NCBI RefSeq assembly: GCF_012689525.1
Contig: NZ_CP051515.1
Coordinates: 2,728,001 to 2,792,000, forward strand
Reading direction: 5' to 3'
Source of the DNA: Paraburkholderia aromaticivorans
Lineage (GTDB): Bacteria; Pseudomonadota; Gammaproteobacteria; Burkholderiales; Burkholderiaceae
DNA length: 64,000 nucleotides
Shown here: positions 35,547-45,768 of the stretch, piece after piece
Layout of the letters: the number at the start of each line of letters is the position of its first letter
Numbering within the stretch: position 1 is the stretch's first letter
Program-made: the position numbers and the translations under genes
The notes under the pieces: model-generated
The model's database searches: none
Told to the model about the DNA's origin: nothing
What the model saw: the letters and a program-made list of their open reading frames with translations, nothing else

Positions 35547-37202
35547 TCATGACACGCGCCATACCGCCAGTTCGCTAATCTCCAGCGTCCCTGTCCAACC
35601 GATGAAGGTTGCCGTGAGAGACGCATGACTGGCGCCGGCCGGAATGGCGATGCGTACAGATTGAAGTTCGTTCGCTGCGCTTCGCCATTCACTGGCACGT
35701 AGCGGAACGCCCCCGGCGGCATAGAACTGGAACGTGAATCCGATGCGTCCAGTCACGCCCGAGCTTGTGGCGACGCAAGCAGCTACAACGCTTTCGCCCG
35801 CGATCACAGGAAAAAGTGTTCGCGTGCCAAGTAACAAACGGGCATCGCGCTGATCGGGCAAAGTGAGCCGCAACGCGTGCTTCGGCCCGACTATTGCGCT
35901 ACTCCGCGCTGCCGCATTGGCAAAAACGATTTCGCCGTCAATTCGTACTGGTGCAGTGCACGATGCGCTCCAATGCGTAAGCGCATCCCACAACGTACCG
36001 GGTCTGTCCGAGGTAAAGAGGCTGTCAGCATTGATCACGCTTCCGCGCCACGGCAACGCAAGACCCCGCTGAAAGCTCATCGCGGTCAACGATTCGACGG
36101 GCACCTCGTCACCGATCAGCGGCGTCAGTGCGCCCAGTTCCGGCGACTCCAAACGCCACTCAACTCCGGACGCGCTGAACTTTGCCGTGCCCGCCACCAA
36201 TTGACGGGGTGCGTTACTGAGCTCTTTGCGCTTCCAATGTCTCGGCAACACGATTGAGTCGCGGAACACGGTTCGAAGAGCCTGCCCGCCCTCCATCGCA
36301 TTCACCAGGAATCCGTCGATACCTTCGAAGTGACAATGGTTGAATGCCACCGTACCGAAACGCGCCTGACGACCAAAATGCACCACGTCGCCATTGAAAT
36401 CGAACGAACAGACATCGAACACAAAATCCATGCTGTCGGATTGGATGTCGATGGCGCGCGCAGACCCTGATATCGTGCAATCGACGAACGTCATCCGTTC
36501 GCCACTATTCAAGCTTCGTCCTTCTGTGTGAGCCACGTAAATGCCATGTTCGCGATTCTGTTCGAATCGCGAGGAAAACCACGTGCTTAGGTATGTATTG
36601 ATTGGATCGATCCGGAGTGCACCGCGCCAGCCGCTGACCACGACATTGCGGCCGCCCGCATCCCGGACACAGCCAGAGAATCCCGCCTGACGGTTGCCCT
36701 TCACAATGCCCCACCCTTCGGACCGCGCAGTACCCGGCCCAAGGATCGAGATCGTGCCCCCTCCGCCGTCGAGGAACGGCGAGCGATCGCCCGGAAAACG
36801 CAATTCAGTCGCGGGTAGCGCGGTTTCGTTTCTGCAGGTCAGGCCGTCCGAGCCGACTGGCAACTGGGAGAAGTCCAGCAAAACACCGCCCACCGAGCAA
36901 AGCTTGATCCAGGGCGCAGTGTCGATCGTTTCCGTTAGAACGTATCGACCCGACGGAATCAGCAACGCCGGTAAACAAGACGTGTCGCTGGTACGTAATG
37001 CAATATTGCGCACGAAATCGATAGCCCGCTGAAAAGTGCCGGTGTCATCGCTAGCGCCCGTGCCCTTGGTGGCGAACTCATCCAGCCAGCGAAACCCGCG
37101 CGGCATTCGATTCTCGGCGGACTCCGCCCACCCTCGCGAAACAATGGACGCGCCCAGTACCGCCGCACCGGCGGACAGCCCCATTGCGGACCGGCGATTC
37201 AT
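35547..37202 (-). CDS. Secreted beta-helix protein of the exopolysaccharide operon
   Basis: A 551-residue exported protein. The N-terminus is a Tat-like signal (MNRRSAMGLSAGAAVLGASIVSRGWA). Residues about 40-380 resemble a pectate lyase-type right-handed beta helix: the opening DEFATKGTGASDDTGTFQRAIDFV, then IPSGRYVLTETI and repeated short strands such as VSGWRGALRID and FVDCTISGSARAIDIQS. The last 110 residues look like a beta-sandwich, possibly sugar-binding. Such proteins in polymer loci act as lyases, hydrolases or epimerases that trim or release polymer. No catalytic residue is assigned. It sits between wza and wzb, so it likely acts on this polymer in the periplasm. Confidence 0.7.
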   Translation of the reverse strand: MNRRSAMGLSAGAAVLGASIVSRGWAESAENRMPRGFRWLDEFATKGTGASDDTGTFQRAIDFVRNIALRTSDTSCLPALLIPSGRYVLTETIDTAPWIKLCSVGGVLLDFSQLPVGSDGLTCRNETALPATELRFPGDRSPFLDGGGGTISILGPGTARSEGWGIVKGNRQAGFSGCVRDAGGRNVVVSGWRGALRIDPINTYLSTWFSSRFEQNREHGIYVAHTEGRSLNSGERMTFVDCTISGSARAIDIQSDSMDFVFDVCSFDFNGDVVHFGRQARFGTVAFNHCHFEGIDGFLVNAMEGGQALRTVFRDSIVLPRHWKRKELSNAPRQLVAGTAKFSASGVEWRLESPELGALTPLIGDEVPVESLTAMSFQRGLALPWRGSVINADSLFTSDRPGTLWDALTHWSASCTAPVRIDGEIVFANAAARSSAIVGPKHALRLTLPDQRDARLLLGTRTLFPVIAGESVVAACVATSSGVTGRIGFTFQFYAAGGVPLRASEWRSAANELQSVRIAIPAGASHASLTATFIGWTGTLEISELAVWRVS

Positions 37203-37251
37203 AGTTGCCTCGGGGTATCGCTCTGGATCTGTGAAGAGCCTGGTCGGGTGA

Positions 37252-38397
37252 TCATTTCGCCACCAACCCTGCCGTGAGACCGGCGTTTATACCGGGAAGC
37301 AGAAGGCTCAAGACGCGACTGAAGCGAACAAGTCCATTGCCGTCCACATAGACGATGTCTTTCGGTTGCAGTTCGAACCGGTTGGCAAGGATCATCGACA
37401 CAGGCGATACTGCGTCGAGATGGAAAACGCGCGCGTCTTTTCCGCGCCCTCTGATCACATAAAGCTGTGCGGCGTCCGCTGTCGTCGCGCTAATGCTGCC
37501 CGCTTGTGAAAGGGCGTCGCTCAACGTCAGTTGACCGTTGCGAAGCGGTAGCGCGGTGACGGGCTTCGTCACTTCACCCAGCACGAACACGCCGTTGTCT
37601 TCTCTCGCCGACACGCGAACTAAATCACCGGGACGCAGCGCAATGTTCGAAGGATTCAAGCCGTGCTGCAGCAAGTCTGTGAAATTGATACTGTACGATT
37701 GGCCGTCGCGGGTCAGTGAAATTCGGCTTTGATCTGCGCTCGAACTAAAGCCGCCTGCATGACTGATGGCGTCATACAGTGAAGTCGGGATATCGTTGAT
37801 TGGCTGCGCGCCTGGAGTATGTACTTCGCCGTCGACATACACCTGCTTCGAACGAAACGACGCAATGCGCACCGTCACTTGAGGATCACGGAACGACTTG
37901 CCCAGTTCCATCGCAAGTTTGCTTTGGATTTCGTCTATCTTCATGCCCTCGACACGGATAGTCCCGGCAAACGGAAATCGCAGACGGCCGTTGTCATCGA
38001 CGATGAATCCGGGCGGCGGGTCATAGGCGCGCGCATTCGCGGGTGACTGTGCGCCCAGTGCGGCAGCCAATTCCGGATGGTCCCAAACTGTGATCTGGAG
38101 TACATCGCCAACCCCGACCGTATAGGCAGAGGCATGACCCAGCAGAACACGAGTGTCTGCATCGGTACTCAGACCGGCGTCATTCTTCAGCTTGTCGAGT
38201 AACGACACGGTCACTTCGGTAACCGGCACGGGCAACTGTTCCACGGGCGCGCCATCGCCGACACTAGCTATCGGCAACACAGCCGCGTTTTGCATCCGCA
38301 TCCCGGGCGCCATTGCGCACCCGCTGGCAAGCAACGTTACCGCCGCCACTAACGCTCCGAGCCGACATGCCGGCCTAGTCAAAAATACCGCTAACAT
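37252..38397 (-). CDS. wza: Wza-type polysaccharide export lipoprotein
   Basis: Outer-membrane export channel subunit, 381 residues from ATG 38397. A signal peptide with lipobox LLASGC ends the first 27 residues. The polysaccharide-export domain is recognised by ASAYTVGVGDVLQITVWDHPEL and by FIVDDNGRLRFPFAGTIRVEGM; two SLBB-type repeats follow (QVYVDGEVHTPGAQPIND and GVFVLGEVTKPVTALPLRNG). The C-terminus has a hydrophobic helix expected to form the outer-membrane pore. It should work with Wzc. A longer frame opens at 38505, but only the chosen start puts the signal peptide at the N-terminus. Confidence 0.9.
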   Translation of the reverse strand: MLAVFLTRPACRLGALVAAVTLLASGCAMAPGMRMQNAAVLPIASVGDGAPVEQLPVPVTEVTVSLLDKLKNDAGLSTDADTRVLLGHASAYTVGVGDVLQITVWDHPELAAALGAQSPANARAYDPPPGFIVDDNGRLRFPFAGTIRVEGMKIDEIQSKLAMELGKSFRDPQVTVRIASFRSKQVYVDGEVHTPGAQPINDIPTSLYDAISHAGGFSSSADQSRISLTRDGQSYSINFTDLLQHGLNPSNIALRPGDLVRVSAREDNGVFVLGEVTKPVTALPLRNGQLTLSDALSQAGSISATTADAAQLYVIRGRGKDARVFHLDAVSPVSMILANRFELQPKDIVYVDGNGLVRFSRVLSLLLPGINAGLTAGLVAK

Positions 38398-38550
38398 CGT
38401 ATTCAACCTATTCAAGCGAGCGCGCCGCAGCGCCGCCCTTGCTGCCCCGTCCGGGCAGACATGATTCATGTTCGATGGGGACGCGTGGCCTGCGACACGC
38501 AGCACTCCTTCATGGGATGGACGCCCTCAAGGACACCCCAAAGGCACGCA

Positions 38551-39966
38551 TCAATACGCATTCCGATGCAACAACCCCTTCACCACCGTCGCCAGCACAA
38601 TCCGCATATCCAACCCGAACGACCAGTTCCGCAAGTAGTACAAATCGTGTTCCACTCGCGCCTGCATCTTCTCAACCCGATCCGTCTCGCCGCGAAAACC
38701 ATTCACCTGAGCCCATCCAGTAATACCCGGCTTAATCCGGTAGCGATGGATATACCCATCGACAATGCCGCGATACTGATCATCGTGTTCGATCGCATGC
38801 GGCCGCGGCCCAACCACCGACATTTCCCCGCGCAACACATTCAGAAATTGCGGCAACTCATCGAGGCTGGTGCGACGTAAAAAAGCACCGACACGAGTCA
38901 CGCGTGGATCGCCACGCGTTGCCTGCCGAATCTCACCAGACCGCTCCACATGCACGCGCATCGAACGAAACTTGTAGATGCGAAAGACCCGCCCATCCGC
39001 GCCCTTGCGTCGCTGCTTAAACAACACCGGCCCCTTTGACGTCGCCTTAATGGCAACCGCGACCGACAACATCACCGGCAACAAAGCCAGCAGCGCCACA
39101 CTCGCGAACAACCGGTCGAAAACCGCTTTCTGTACCAGGGCGTACGGTGTCATCGGCGAGGCCATCAGATTGATGGCCGGCGCGCCAATCAGATCGACCA
39201 CGTTTCGATCGAACATCGCAAGACTGCGCACATCAGGAATGAAGCGCAAATTGACGAGGTCGCCGCTGAATTCGTCTAGGATCCGCAGCACAGTGTCCTC
39301 TTCGGACATTGGCAGCGCGAGCCACACCTCTTCGATCTGTTCACGGCGCACCCAGTCCGCGAATTCGCGCAGACGGTCGAACGACGGCAAGCCAGAAAAC
39401 CCAGATCTGCTGTCCTGTCGCGTGTTGAACGTGGCAACCGCCCGGAAGCCTGCATCTGGTGAACCCATGATGTTGGCGATCACCGCGTCGCGATGCGCGC
39501 CGGCACCAACCACAGCAACCATTCGCAAATTCCGGCCGCCGCGTCTCATCCGACCGAGCACCGCATGCACCACCAACCGCGAAGCGACGAGCGCCGCAGC
39601 GGCGATCAAGGTCCAACTCACGCACCATAGCCGGGACACCGACGCAGCGCGATGAAGCAGAAACAACATTGCAAGCCCCAAGGCCTGCACCGCGATCCAG
39701 CCGAGCACCGGCTTGACGCTCAGCCGCCATTTCGAGCGACCGCGCCATGAGTCATACACGCCGAACCAGGGCAGCAGCAGAACCGCGAACGCTATATCGA
39801 GCGCGACGAAGGCGCCTTCGAGAATCGAGTGGCCTGGGTCGGGCGTGAACAGCAGCGCGGCCAGAGCCGCCGACAACGCGATCAACAGCGCGTCGAGCAT
39901 GCGCGCCAGCACGCTTTCCACCTCCGCCAAATCCCGGCCGGTGGTTTTACGAATCACTGTGTGCAT
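38551..39966 (-). CDS. Undecaprenyl-phosphate sugar phosphotransferase (WcaJ/WbaP-type)
   Basis: A 471-residue initiating phosphoglycosyltransferase that puts the first sugar-1-phosphate on undecaprenyl phosphate. The N-terminal half has four hydrophobic helices and a CoA-binding-like domain; the C-terminal half is the bacterial sugar transferase domain with [47 protein letters not shown] and [17 protein letters not shown]. The Asp-Glu in SLDELPQ is the catalytic pair of this family. Glucose is the usual sugar in this subfamily, but galactose cannot be excluded. First gene of the operon; about 440 bp of leader precede it. Confidence 0.92.
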   Translation of the reverse strand: MHTVIRKTTGRDLAEVESVLARMLDALLIALSAALAALLFTPDPGHSILEGAFVALDIAFAVLLLPWFGVYDSWRGRSKWRLSVKPVLGWIAVQALGLAMLFLLHRAASVSRLWCVSWTLIAAAALVASRLVVHAVLGRMRRGGRNLRMVAVVGAGAHRDAVIANIMGSPDAGFRAVATFNTRQDSRSGFSGLPSFDRLREFADWVRREQIEEVWLALPMSEEDTVLRILDEFSGDLVNLRFIPDVRSLAMFDRNVVDLIGAPAINLMASPMTPYALVQKAVFDRLFASVALLALLPVMLSVAVAIKATSKGPVLFKQRRKGADGRVFRIYKFRSMRVHVERSGEIRQATRGDPRVTRVGAFLRRTSLDELPQFLNVLRGEMSVVGPRPHAIEHDDQYRGIVDGYIHRYRIKPGITGWAQVNGFRGETDRVEKMQARVEHDLYYLRNWSFGLDMRIVLATVVKGLLHRNAY

Positions 39967-40408
39967 AAGATCCGGCCTAGCGGGACCGCAGATCCGAAGC
40001 CGTGTAACTCACACGCGGGTGTCACTCTCAGGAACACGACGGGATAGCTCACATCAACCTTTGATTTCATGGCACCACTCTCAATAGTCCGTCTGCGATG
40101 TCGCCTGCAATGCGTAACTTCTCGAAGAGGCCGCATTCTGCGCCCACGAAGATTGTGTAGGCTTGAGACCTTTCCCAATCGACTGCGGCATTTTTCAGGC
40201 TTCCCGCCTTGCTTTCCGATTCAGCACAGTCCTATTCTCATGTTCCCGGGTGGCATGCCATCCATAACCAATCCCTAATGCACCTCCCCACAAACTTTAA
40301 CTATCTGCAATCGTCACGCCCCCGTATGCTCGAACAATGACCCGCAAACCGTGCACGACGAGACACGGCATCGGGCAAGCGACTATTTATCGTCAGAGGA
40401 GCGGCATC
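39967..40408. other. Divergent intergenic region before the exopolysaccharide operon
   Basis: 442 bp between the phosphotransferase and panE-like genes. No gene, tRNA or JUMPstart-like element was seen. It must hold the operon promoter, but I could not pick a convincing -35/-10 pair. Confidence 0.6.
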
Positions 40409-41386
40409 ATGAAGATCTGTGTCTTCGGAGCGGGAGCGATCGGCGGCTTGATGGGTGTGCAACTCGCACGTGCCGGTGCGGATGTAAGTTTCGTCGCGCG
40501 CGGTCCGCATCTCGCGGCCATGCGCGAGCACGGCGCGCGTCTGATCATGGACGGCGAGACGTTCAGCGCGCCTGTGCGCTGCACGTCCGACCCGCGCGAG
40601 CTCGGCGTGCAGGACTTCGTGATCATTACGCTCAAGGCGCATTCGCTGCCCGGCGTAGTCGATGCCATGCAGCCGCTGCTCGGCAAGCACACGGCCATCG
40701 TCACGGGCGTCAATGGCATTCCGTATTGGTACTTCCATCAGCATGGCGGCCGATTCGCCGGCACGCGTCTCGCCAGCGTGGACCCGGACGGCAGTCAATG
40801 GACGAAGCTAGGCCCCGAACGGGCAATCGGCTGCGTGCTGTACCCGGCTGCCGAAATCGTCGAACCTGGCGTCATCAAGCATGTGTACGGCAAGAAATTC
40901 CCGATCGGCGAGCCGAGCGGAGAACGCACGCCGCGCATTCAGCAATTGCACGAAATCATGCAGGCGGCGGGTTTCGAGGCGCCGATCCGCGACAATATCC
41001 GCGACGAAATCTGGCTGAAACTATGGGGCAATCTGTGCTTCAACCCGATCAGCGCATTGACGCATGCCACGCTCGATGTGCTCACCAGCGACCCCGGCAC
41101 GCGCGCGGTTTCGCGCACGATGATGCTTGAGGCCAAGCGCATTGCGGAGCAATTCGGCGTGCACTTTCGCGTCGACGTGGAAAAACGTATCGATGGCGCG
41201 GGCGCGGTCGGCGCGCACAAGACCTCGACGCTGGTCGATCTGGAGAATCGTCGTCCGATGGAGATCGATCCGCTGTTGACGGTCGTGCAGGAAATGGGCC
41301 GCCTCGTCGCCGAACCCACGCCGACTATCGATGTCGTGCTGGCGCTCATCAAACTGCGTGAGCGGATGGCGTTGCAGGGCGATTGA
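40409..41386 (+). CDS. panE: 2-dehydropantoate 2-reductase family protein
   Basis: A 325-residue NADPH-dependent ketopantoate reductase. It starts with the Rossmann motif CVFGAGAIGGLMGVQLARAG; the catalytic Lys is in IGEPSGERTPR-flanked KKFPIG or in the conserved RDEIWLKLWGNLCFNPISAL, where family members place Lys and Asn. The enzyme would reduce ketopantoate in pantothenate/CoA synthesis, although proteobacteria often have several paralogues with other 2-oxoacid substrates, so the biological role is less sure than the fold. ATG 40409 has AGAGGAG 8 nt upstream. A strong terminator follows. Confidence 0.85.
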   Translation: MKICVFGAGAIGGLMGVQLARAGADVSFVARGPHLAAMREHGARLIMDGETFSAPVRCTSDPRELGVQDFVIITLKAHSLPGVVDAMQPLLGKHTAIVTGVNGIPYWYFHQHGGRFAGTRLASVDPDGSQWTKLGPERAIGCVLYPAAEIVEPGVIKHVYGKKFPIGEPSGERTPRIQQLHEIMQAAGFEAPIRDNIRDEIWLKLWGNLCFNPISALTHATLDVLTSDPGTRAVSRTMMLEAKRIAEQFGVHFRVDVEKRIDGAGAVGAHKTSTLVDLENRRPMEIDPLLTVVQEMGRLVAEPTPTIDVVLALIKLRERMALQGD

Positions 41387-41404
41387 GGCTCAAGAGAGAG
41401 AGCG

Positions 41405-41433
41405 AGAGAGCGATCAGAAGATCGCTCTCTTTT
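41405..41433 (+). terminator. Intrinsic terminator after panE
   Basis: Perfect 10-bp stem, AGAGAGCGAT at 41405-41414 and ATCGCTCTCT at 41421-41430, with a 6-nt loop and TTT. Confidence 0.8.
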
Positions 41434-41460
41434 GCATGCATGTCGGCACGCGCAGTCAGG

Positions 41461-41493
41461 AAAGGATCGAACGCCGCAAGCGTTCGATCCTTT
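41461..41493. terminator. Second terminator between convergent genes
   Basis: Perfect 13-bp arms, AAAGGATCGAACG at 41461-41473 and CGTTCGATCCTTT at 41481-41493, with T5 on the plus side. It lies 5 bp after the aldehyde dehydrogenase stop and may serve both directions. Confidence 0.75.
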
Positions 41494-41498
41494 TTACG

Positions 41499-42953
41499 CT
41501 ACTGATCGATGGCGAGCCACACGGCCTTAGGCTCAGTGAAGTTCTCAATCGCGACGTCACCGTGTTCGCGGCCGAACCCCGAGTCGCCGGATCCGCCCCA
41601 AGGCAGGCGCACATCGGTATAGCCGTAGGTATTGATCCAAACGGTCCCCGCCTTCAGGTCCCGCGCAACCCGATGCACCCGGCCGATGTCCGCGCTCCAC
41701 ACGCCCGCCGCGAGGCTATACAACGTGCCGTTGGCGATCCGTATCGCGTCGGCTTCGTCGTTGAAGCGAATCACGCTCGCCACCGGTCCGAAGATCTCCT
41801 CCTGTGAAATGCGCATTTCATGCTCGACGTTGGCAAACACAGTCGGCTCGACAAAGAAGCCGCGCTCGCCCACCCGCGCGCCGCCGGTCACGAGCGACGC
41901 CCCTTCGGCGCGACCCGTTTCGACGTAGCCCAGCACCGTCTTCATCTGCGCCGCGGAGATGAGCGGCCCCATCGACGTTTCGCGCGACGACGGGTCGCCG
42001 ACCTTGATCGCCTTCGCACGCGCGGCCAGCCGCTCGACCACTTCGTCGTACACATCGCGATGGGCGAGAATGCGCGAACCCGCCGAACACACCTGCCCGG
42101 TATTGAAGAAGATCCCCGACGCCGCGGCGCGCACGGCGTTGTCGAGATTGGCATCCGGGAAAATCAGGTTGGCCGACTTGCCGCCGAGCTCCAGCGTGAC
42201 GCGCTTGAAATTGCTGGCCGCGCCCTGCAGAATGCCGCGCCCCACGGAGGGCGAGCCCGTAAACGTCACCTTGTCGATGCCCGGATGCGCGACCAGCGCA
42301 TCGCCGACCACCCGTCCCTTGCCGGTGACGATATTCAGCACGCCCGGGGGCACGCCCGCTTCGAGTGCGAGTTCGCCGATGCGCAGGGCGGTCAGCGGCG
42401 TGATCTCCGCGGGCTTGACGATCAGCGTACAACCGCACGCGAGCGCCGGCGCGATCTTCCACATGCCGATCATCAGCGGGAAATTCCACGGCACGATCGC
42501 GGCGACCACGCCGACCGGTTCACGCAACGTGTAAGTCAATGCATCGGGGCGCACCGGCACGACCTGACCGTTGATCTTGTCGCACCAGCCTGCGTAGTAT
42601 TCGAGCGTATCGATCGCGGCCGGAATGTCCTGGCGCATCACCGCCGCGATCGGCTTGCCGGCGTCGAGACTTTCGAGCGCGGCGAGTTCCTCGAGATTCG
42701 CGCGCATCAGGCCGGCCAGACGCATTAGTATGCGCGCCCGCTCAGCGGTCCGAATGCCGTTCCATACTTTCAACGCGGCGCGCGCCGCGCGCACGGCGGT
42801 ATCCACGTCGGCGGCGCTGCCTTGCGCAACCAGCGCGATCGGCTCTTCGGTGGCGGGGTTGATGTCGACGGAATATTCGCCGGTGCCGGGCGGCAAGCGT
42901 TTGCCGTCGATCAGCAGATCATGGCGCCTGAGGTCGGTTTCAGTTTCCATCAT
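41499..42953 (-). CDS. NAD(P)-dependent aldehyde dehydrogenase
   Basis: A 484-residue ALDH-superfamily enzyme. The cofactor region has VPWNFPLMIGMWKIAPALACG and VTFTGSPSVGRGI; the general base Glu is in VTLELGGKSANLIF, the nucleophile Cys in FNTGQVCSAGSRI, and PWGGSGDSGFGREHG closes the active site. It resembles betaine- and phenylacetaldehyde-type dehydrogenases; the substrate is unknown. ATG 42953 is followed by a second ATG and preceded by AAGGAG; a much longer open frame upstream is not protein-like. It lies 63 bp after a LysR gene on the same strand, which probably regulates it. Confidence 0.9.
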   Translation of the reverse strand: MMETETDLRRHDLLIDGKRLPPGTGEYSVDINPATEEPIALVAQGSAADVDTAVRAARAALKVWNGIRTAERARILMRLAGLMRANLEELAALESLDAGKPIAAVMRQDIPAAIDTLEYYAGWCDKINGQVVPVRPDALTYTLREPVGVVAAIVPWNFPLMIGMWKIAPALACGCTLIVKPAEITPLTALRIGELALEAGVPPGVLNIVTGKGRVVGDALVAHPGIDKVTFTGSPSVGRGILQGAASNFKRVTLELGGKSANLIFPDANLDNAVRAAASGIFFNTGQVCSAGSRILAHRDVYDEVVERLAARAKAIKVGDPSSRETSMGPLISAAQMKTVLGYVETGRAEGASLVTGGARVGERGFFVEPTVFANVEHEMRISQEEIFGPVASVIRFNDEADAIRIANGTLYSLAAGVWSADIGRVHRVARDLKAGTVWINTYGYTDVRLPWGGSGDSGFGREHGDVAIENFTEPKAVWLAIDQ

Positions 42954-43015
42954 GAAGCTCCTTGCTTGGATGTTGCGTGGGCTGAGTGCTTGCGAGCCGT
43001 TTCGGGTAAAAGACG

Positions 43016-43987
43016 CTAGGGCTCGTGGAGGACGGCGCCGTCGCGCGCAACGGTCGGCTTCGTGTGTATCGGCGAAGCGGACGGCGACACGTCGGTGGTC
43101 TGTGAAGTCGTGGAGAACTGTGCCCAGGCCGCCGCGGCGTTGGGTCGGAGGGAACGGTTGCGGCGATGCACGAGCAGTGTCGCCAGATTCATCGCGGGTG
43201 CGAGCGGCCGGCTGACCAATGATGCGCCTACTGCGGGCCAATGCGGGTCGATGGGCAATATACCTACGCCGAGCCCGAGTTCGACCATGCGCAGCACCGC
43301 CGCGACATGTCCGAGTTCCTGCACCGGCCGTCGTTTCACGCCGTTCGTATTGAAGGCGAGTTCGAGCGCCGCGCGCACGCCGGCGTCGGCGTTCAGCGTG
43401 ACGAGCGCCCATTCGTGCAACGCGCTCCATGCAACGCTGGCATGGCGGGCCAGCGGATGCGCGGGCGGCATCACCACATGAAGCGGTGTCGTGAAAATCA
43501 GTTGCGCCTGCAATAGATCACCGGCCAGCGGTTCGGCCATCGAGACCACGCCGAAGTCCACCTCGCCTTGTTCGACGCTGGTTAGCACGCCGCTTTGCGG
43601 CTGATCCCTGACGGAGACGGCTAGCTCAGGAAAAGCCGCCGCGCAGCGCGCGAGTCCCTGTGCCACCCAACTCGACGACAACACCGGATTGCTGCCGAGC
43701 ACCACCACGCCGGTGTGGCCGTCGTAAGCGGCCCGCTCTTCGCGCAGCGTGAGTTCGATTTCATCGAGCAGCCGGCCGATTCTTCGCTCGAGACTCGCGC
43801 CCGCATGAGTCAGTTCGACCTGGCGCGTCGTACGGTCGAACAGCTTCAATTCGACGGCTTCTTCGAGTTCGCGCACGCAACGGCTCACCGCCGATTGCGT
43901 CAAGTCGAACTCACGCGCCGCGCGCGTAAAACTCCGCTCACGCGCGACGGCGACAAACACCTTGAGTTGCTGCAACGAAACATTCAT
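43016..43987 (-). CDS. LysR-family transcriptional regulator
   Basis: A 323-residue regulator. The winged HTH is at residues 3-62, with RERSFTRAAREFDLTQSAVSRCVRELEE as the recognition region. The C-terminal effector domain contains GVVVLGSNPVLSS and a VELGLGVGILP segment typical of the periplasmic-binding fold. The last 30 residues are low complexity. It is co-oriented with and immediately upstream of the aldehyde dehydrogenase, so that gene is the likely target, and 29 bp separate it from the transporter gene further upstream. The inducer is unknown. Confidence 0.88.
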   Translation of the reverse strand: MNVSLQQLKVFVAVARERSFTRAAREFDLTQSAVSRCVRELEEAVELKLFDRTTRQVELTHAGASLERRIGRLLDEIELTLREERAAYDGHTGVVVLGSNPVLSSSWVAQGLARCAAAFPELAVSVRDQPQSGVLTSVEQGEVDFGVVSMAEPLAGDLLQAQLIFTTPLHVVMPPAHPLARHASVAWSALHEWALVTLNADAGVRAALELAFNTNGVKRRPVQELGHVAAVLRMVELGLGVGILPIDPHWPAVGASLVSRPLAPAMNLATLLVHRRNRSLRPNAAAAWAQFSTTSQTTDVSPSASPIHTKPTVARDGAVLHEP

Positions 43988-44016
43988 GACGTCACTGCCG
44001 GGTGTGGGCCATTCAC

Positions 44017-45360
44017 CTATTCTCCTGTCTGCTCAGGCCAATGGCTCAAGCGCGAGGCCTTGCCGTTGCCGGCAACGGCCAGCACACCTTGCGGCTCATT
44101 GTGCGATTCGATCCAGCGCGAGCGCAGCGGCGCGAGTATGAACTTCGCGGAGATGCCCGCGGCGATCGTCACGACAGCGGAGACGATGAACACGAGACTC
44201 CATCCACCCGTCGCCGACAGTACCGAGGCAATCGGCACCAGCAGCGAAGCCGTGCCCTTGGCGGTGTACAAGGTGCCTGCGTTGGCCGCGGCATATTTGC
44301 TGCCGAAGGTATCGGCGCAGATCGCCGGAAAGATCGAGAAAATTTCGCCCCAGAACAGGAAGATCAATGCGGCGAACGTCATGAACGCGTACGGGTTAGT
44401 GCCGTATTGCATCAGACCGAGCAACGCCAGGCCCTCGCCGATGAAGATCACGAACATCGTGTTTTCACGGCCGAGCTTGTCGGAGATGAAGCCGCACAGC
44501 GGACGCGTAAAACCGTTGCAGACGTTGTCGATGGAAAGCGTGGCAGTCAGCAGCGGCAAGGTCATGCCGAAGATCGTCATCGGGATGCGTGCGAGGCCCC
44601 AGTCTTTCGCGATCGGACCGATCTGCGCGGTCGCCATCAAACCGCCCGCGGCCACTGCGACGAACGATACGTAGATCACCCAGAACACGGGCGTCCTGAT
44701 CATCTGACCGGGCGTAAAGTCGACCTTTGAGACAGCGAACTTCCTCTTCGGTGCGGCTTGCTGGCGCAAGTTCGGCTTCTTCAACAGCAGCGCGAGCGCC
44801 AGAATGCACCCGCCTTGCAGGATGCCGAAGAAGAAGAATGTGTGCTCATAGCCCGAACGCGTGATCATGTTGGCGATCGGAATCACCGTCACCGCGGCGC
44901 CCGCGCCGAAGCCCGCAGCGGTGAGACCCGCGGCAAGTCCGCGCTTGTCGGGAAACCATTTCAACGCATTGCCCACGCACGTGCCGTACACGCCGCCCGC
45001 ACCGATGCCGGCGATGACCGCGGAGACGTACAGCATCGGCAGGGTTGTGATGTACGAGTTCATCACCCACGCAATGCCCGCGCAAATCGCGCCGACCGCG
45101 ACCACAGGCCGGGGTCCGAACCTGTCGACAAGCCAGCCTTCGAGCGGCACGAGCCACGTTTCAGTGAGGATGAAAATCGCGAACGCAAGTTGAATGGACG
45201 CTTCGCCCCAGTGATGCCGCGCGTTCATCGGCGTGACGAACAACGTCCACGCGTATTGAAGATTGGCCACGAGAGCCATGCACACCATGCCGATGACGAG
45301 TTGCCACCAACGGTTGCCCCAAAACGCGAGGGTCGTAGTCTGCTGACTGATATCGTCCAT
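44017..45360 (-). CDS. oxlT: OFA-family MFS transporter (oxalate/formate antiporter-like)
   Basis: A 447-residue major facilitator with twelve expected helices. The start (GNRWWQLVIGMVCMALVANLQYAWTLFV) and AIFILTETWLVPLEGWLVDRFGPRP are characteristic of OxlT-type carriers, which exchange oxalate for formate. The large insert loop between halves is basic. ATG 45360 with GGAG upstream was preferred over GTG 45375. Together with frc 4 kb away it suggests oxalate handling, but OFA proteins also carry other dicarboxylates. A CbbR-like regulator is divergently placed across a 408-bp AT-rich gap. Confidence 0.85.
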   Translation of the reverse strand: MDDISQQTTTLAFWGNRWWQLVIGMVCMALVANLQYAWTLFVTPMNARHHWGEASIQLAFAIFILTETWLVPLEGWLVDRFGPRPVVAVGAICAGIAWVMNSYITTLPMLYVSAVIAGIGAGGVYGTCVGNALKWFPDKRGLAAGLTAAGFGAGAAVTVIPIANMITRSGYEHTFFFFGILQGGCILALALLLKKPNLRQQAAPKRKFAVSKVDFTPGQMIRTPVFWVIYVSFVAVAAGGLMATAQIGPIAKDWGLARIPMTIFGMTLPLLTATLSIDNVCNGFTRPLCGFISDKLGRENTMFVIFIGEGLALLGLMQYGTNPYAFMTFAALIFLFWGEIFSIFPAICADTFGSKYAAANAGTLYTAKGTASLLVPIASVLSATGGWSLVFIVSAVVTIAAGISAKFILAPLRSRWIESHNEPQGVLAVAGNGKASRLSHWPEQTGE

Positions 45361-45768
45361 TAGCCTTGTCTCCACTATTTATCTGGTGCAGCCGGCCAGC
45401 GTCCCGAAGGAAGTCACCTCGGCGACGCGCCGCGCTGTGTGCATCCCACCTTATGGTTATGACCCGAAAAGCCGTGCTCTTCGGGAATATTTGATATTTG
45501 CGTCTTTAATTCGCTGCTTTAAAAATAGAGCGGCTTAATCATCGCTTTCTGGGAAGTGCTTTATTCCGATCAATTAATGCCTTTTACACCACGAGGCACC
45601 GGTTGCTTCGTCCATCAGGCCTCGAATCCAAGCGTTAACCCGAGTTTTTCGCCAAGTGCTCCGGCGGCAATTCCGCTTTCTTATACAGAGCCATGCTAGG
45701 GTCATTGCTGAATTACTAATAATTAAAGTTTGTTATTATGTTGATTCACATTTGCTTATACATCGGTC
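45361..45768. promoter_or_regulatory. Divergent promoter region between oxlT-like gene and LysR regulator
   Basis: 408 bp, AT-rich towards the LysR gene. LysR regulators usually bind such regions at T-N11-A sites, and several are possible by chance, so none is assigned. No gene was seen. Confidence 0.5.

Noticed and set aside
41396..41412. Purine-rich GA repeat considered as simple-sequence or CRISPR-like repeat
   Set aside because: Only a few units, and it merges into the panE terminator stem; no spacer structure.
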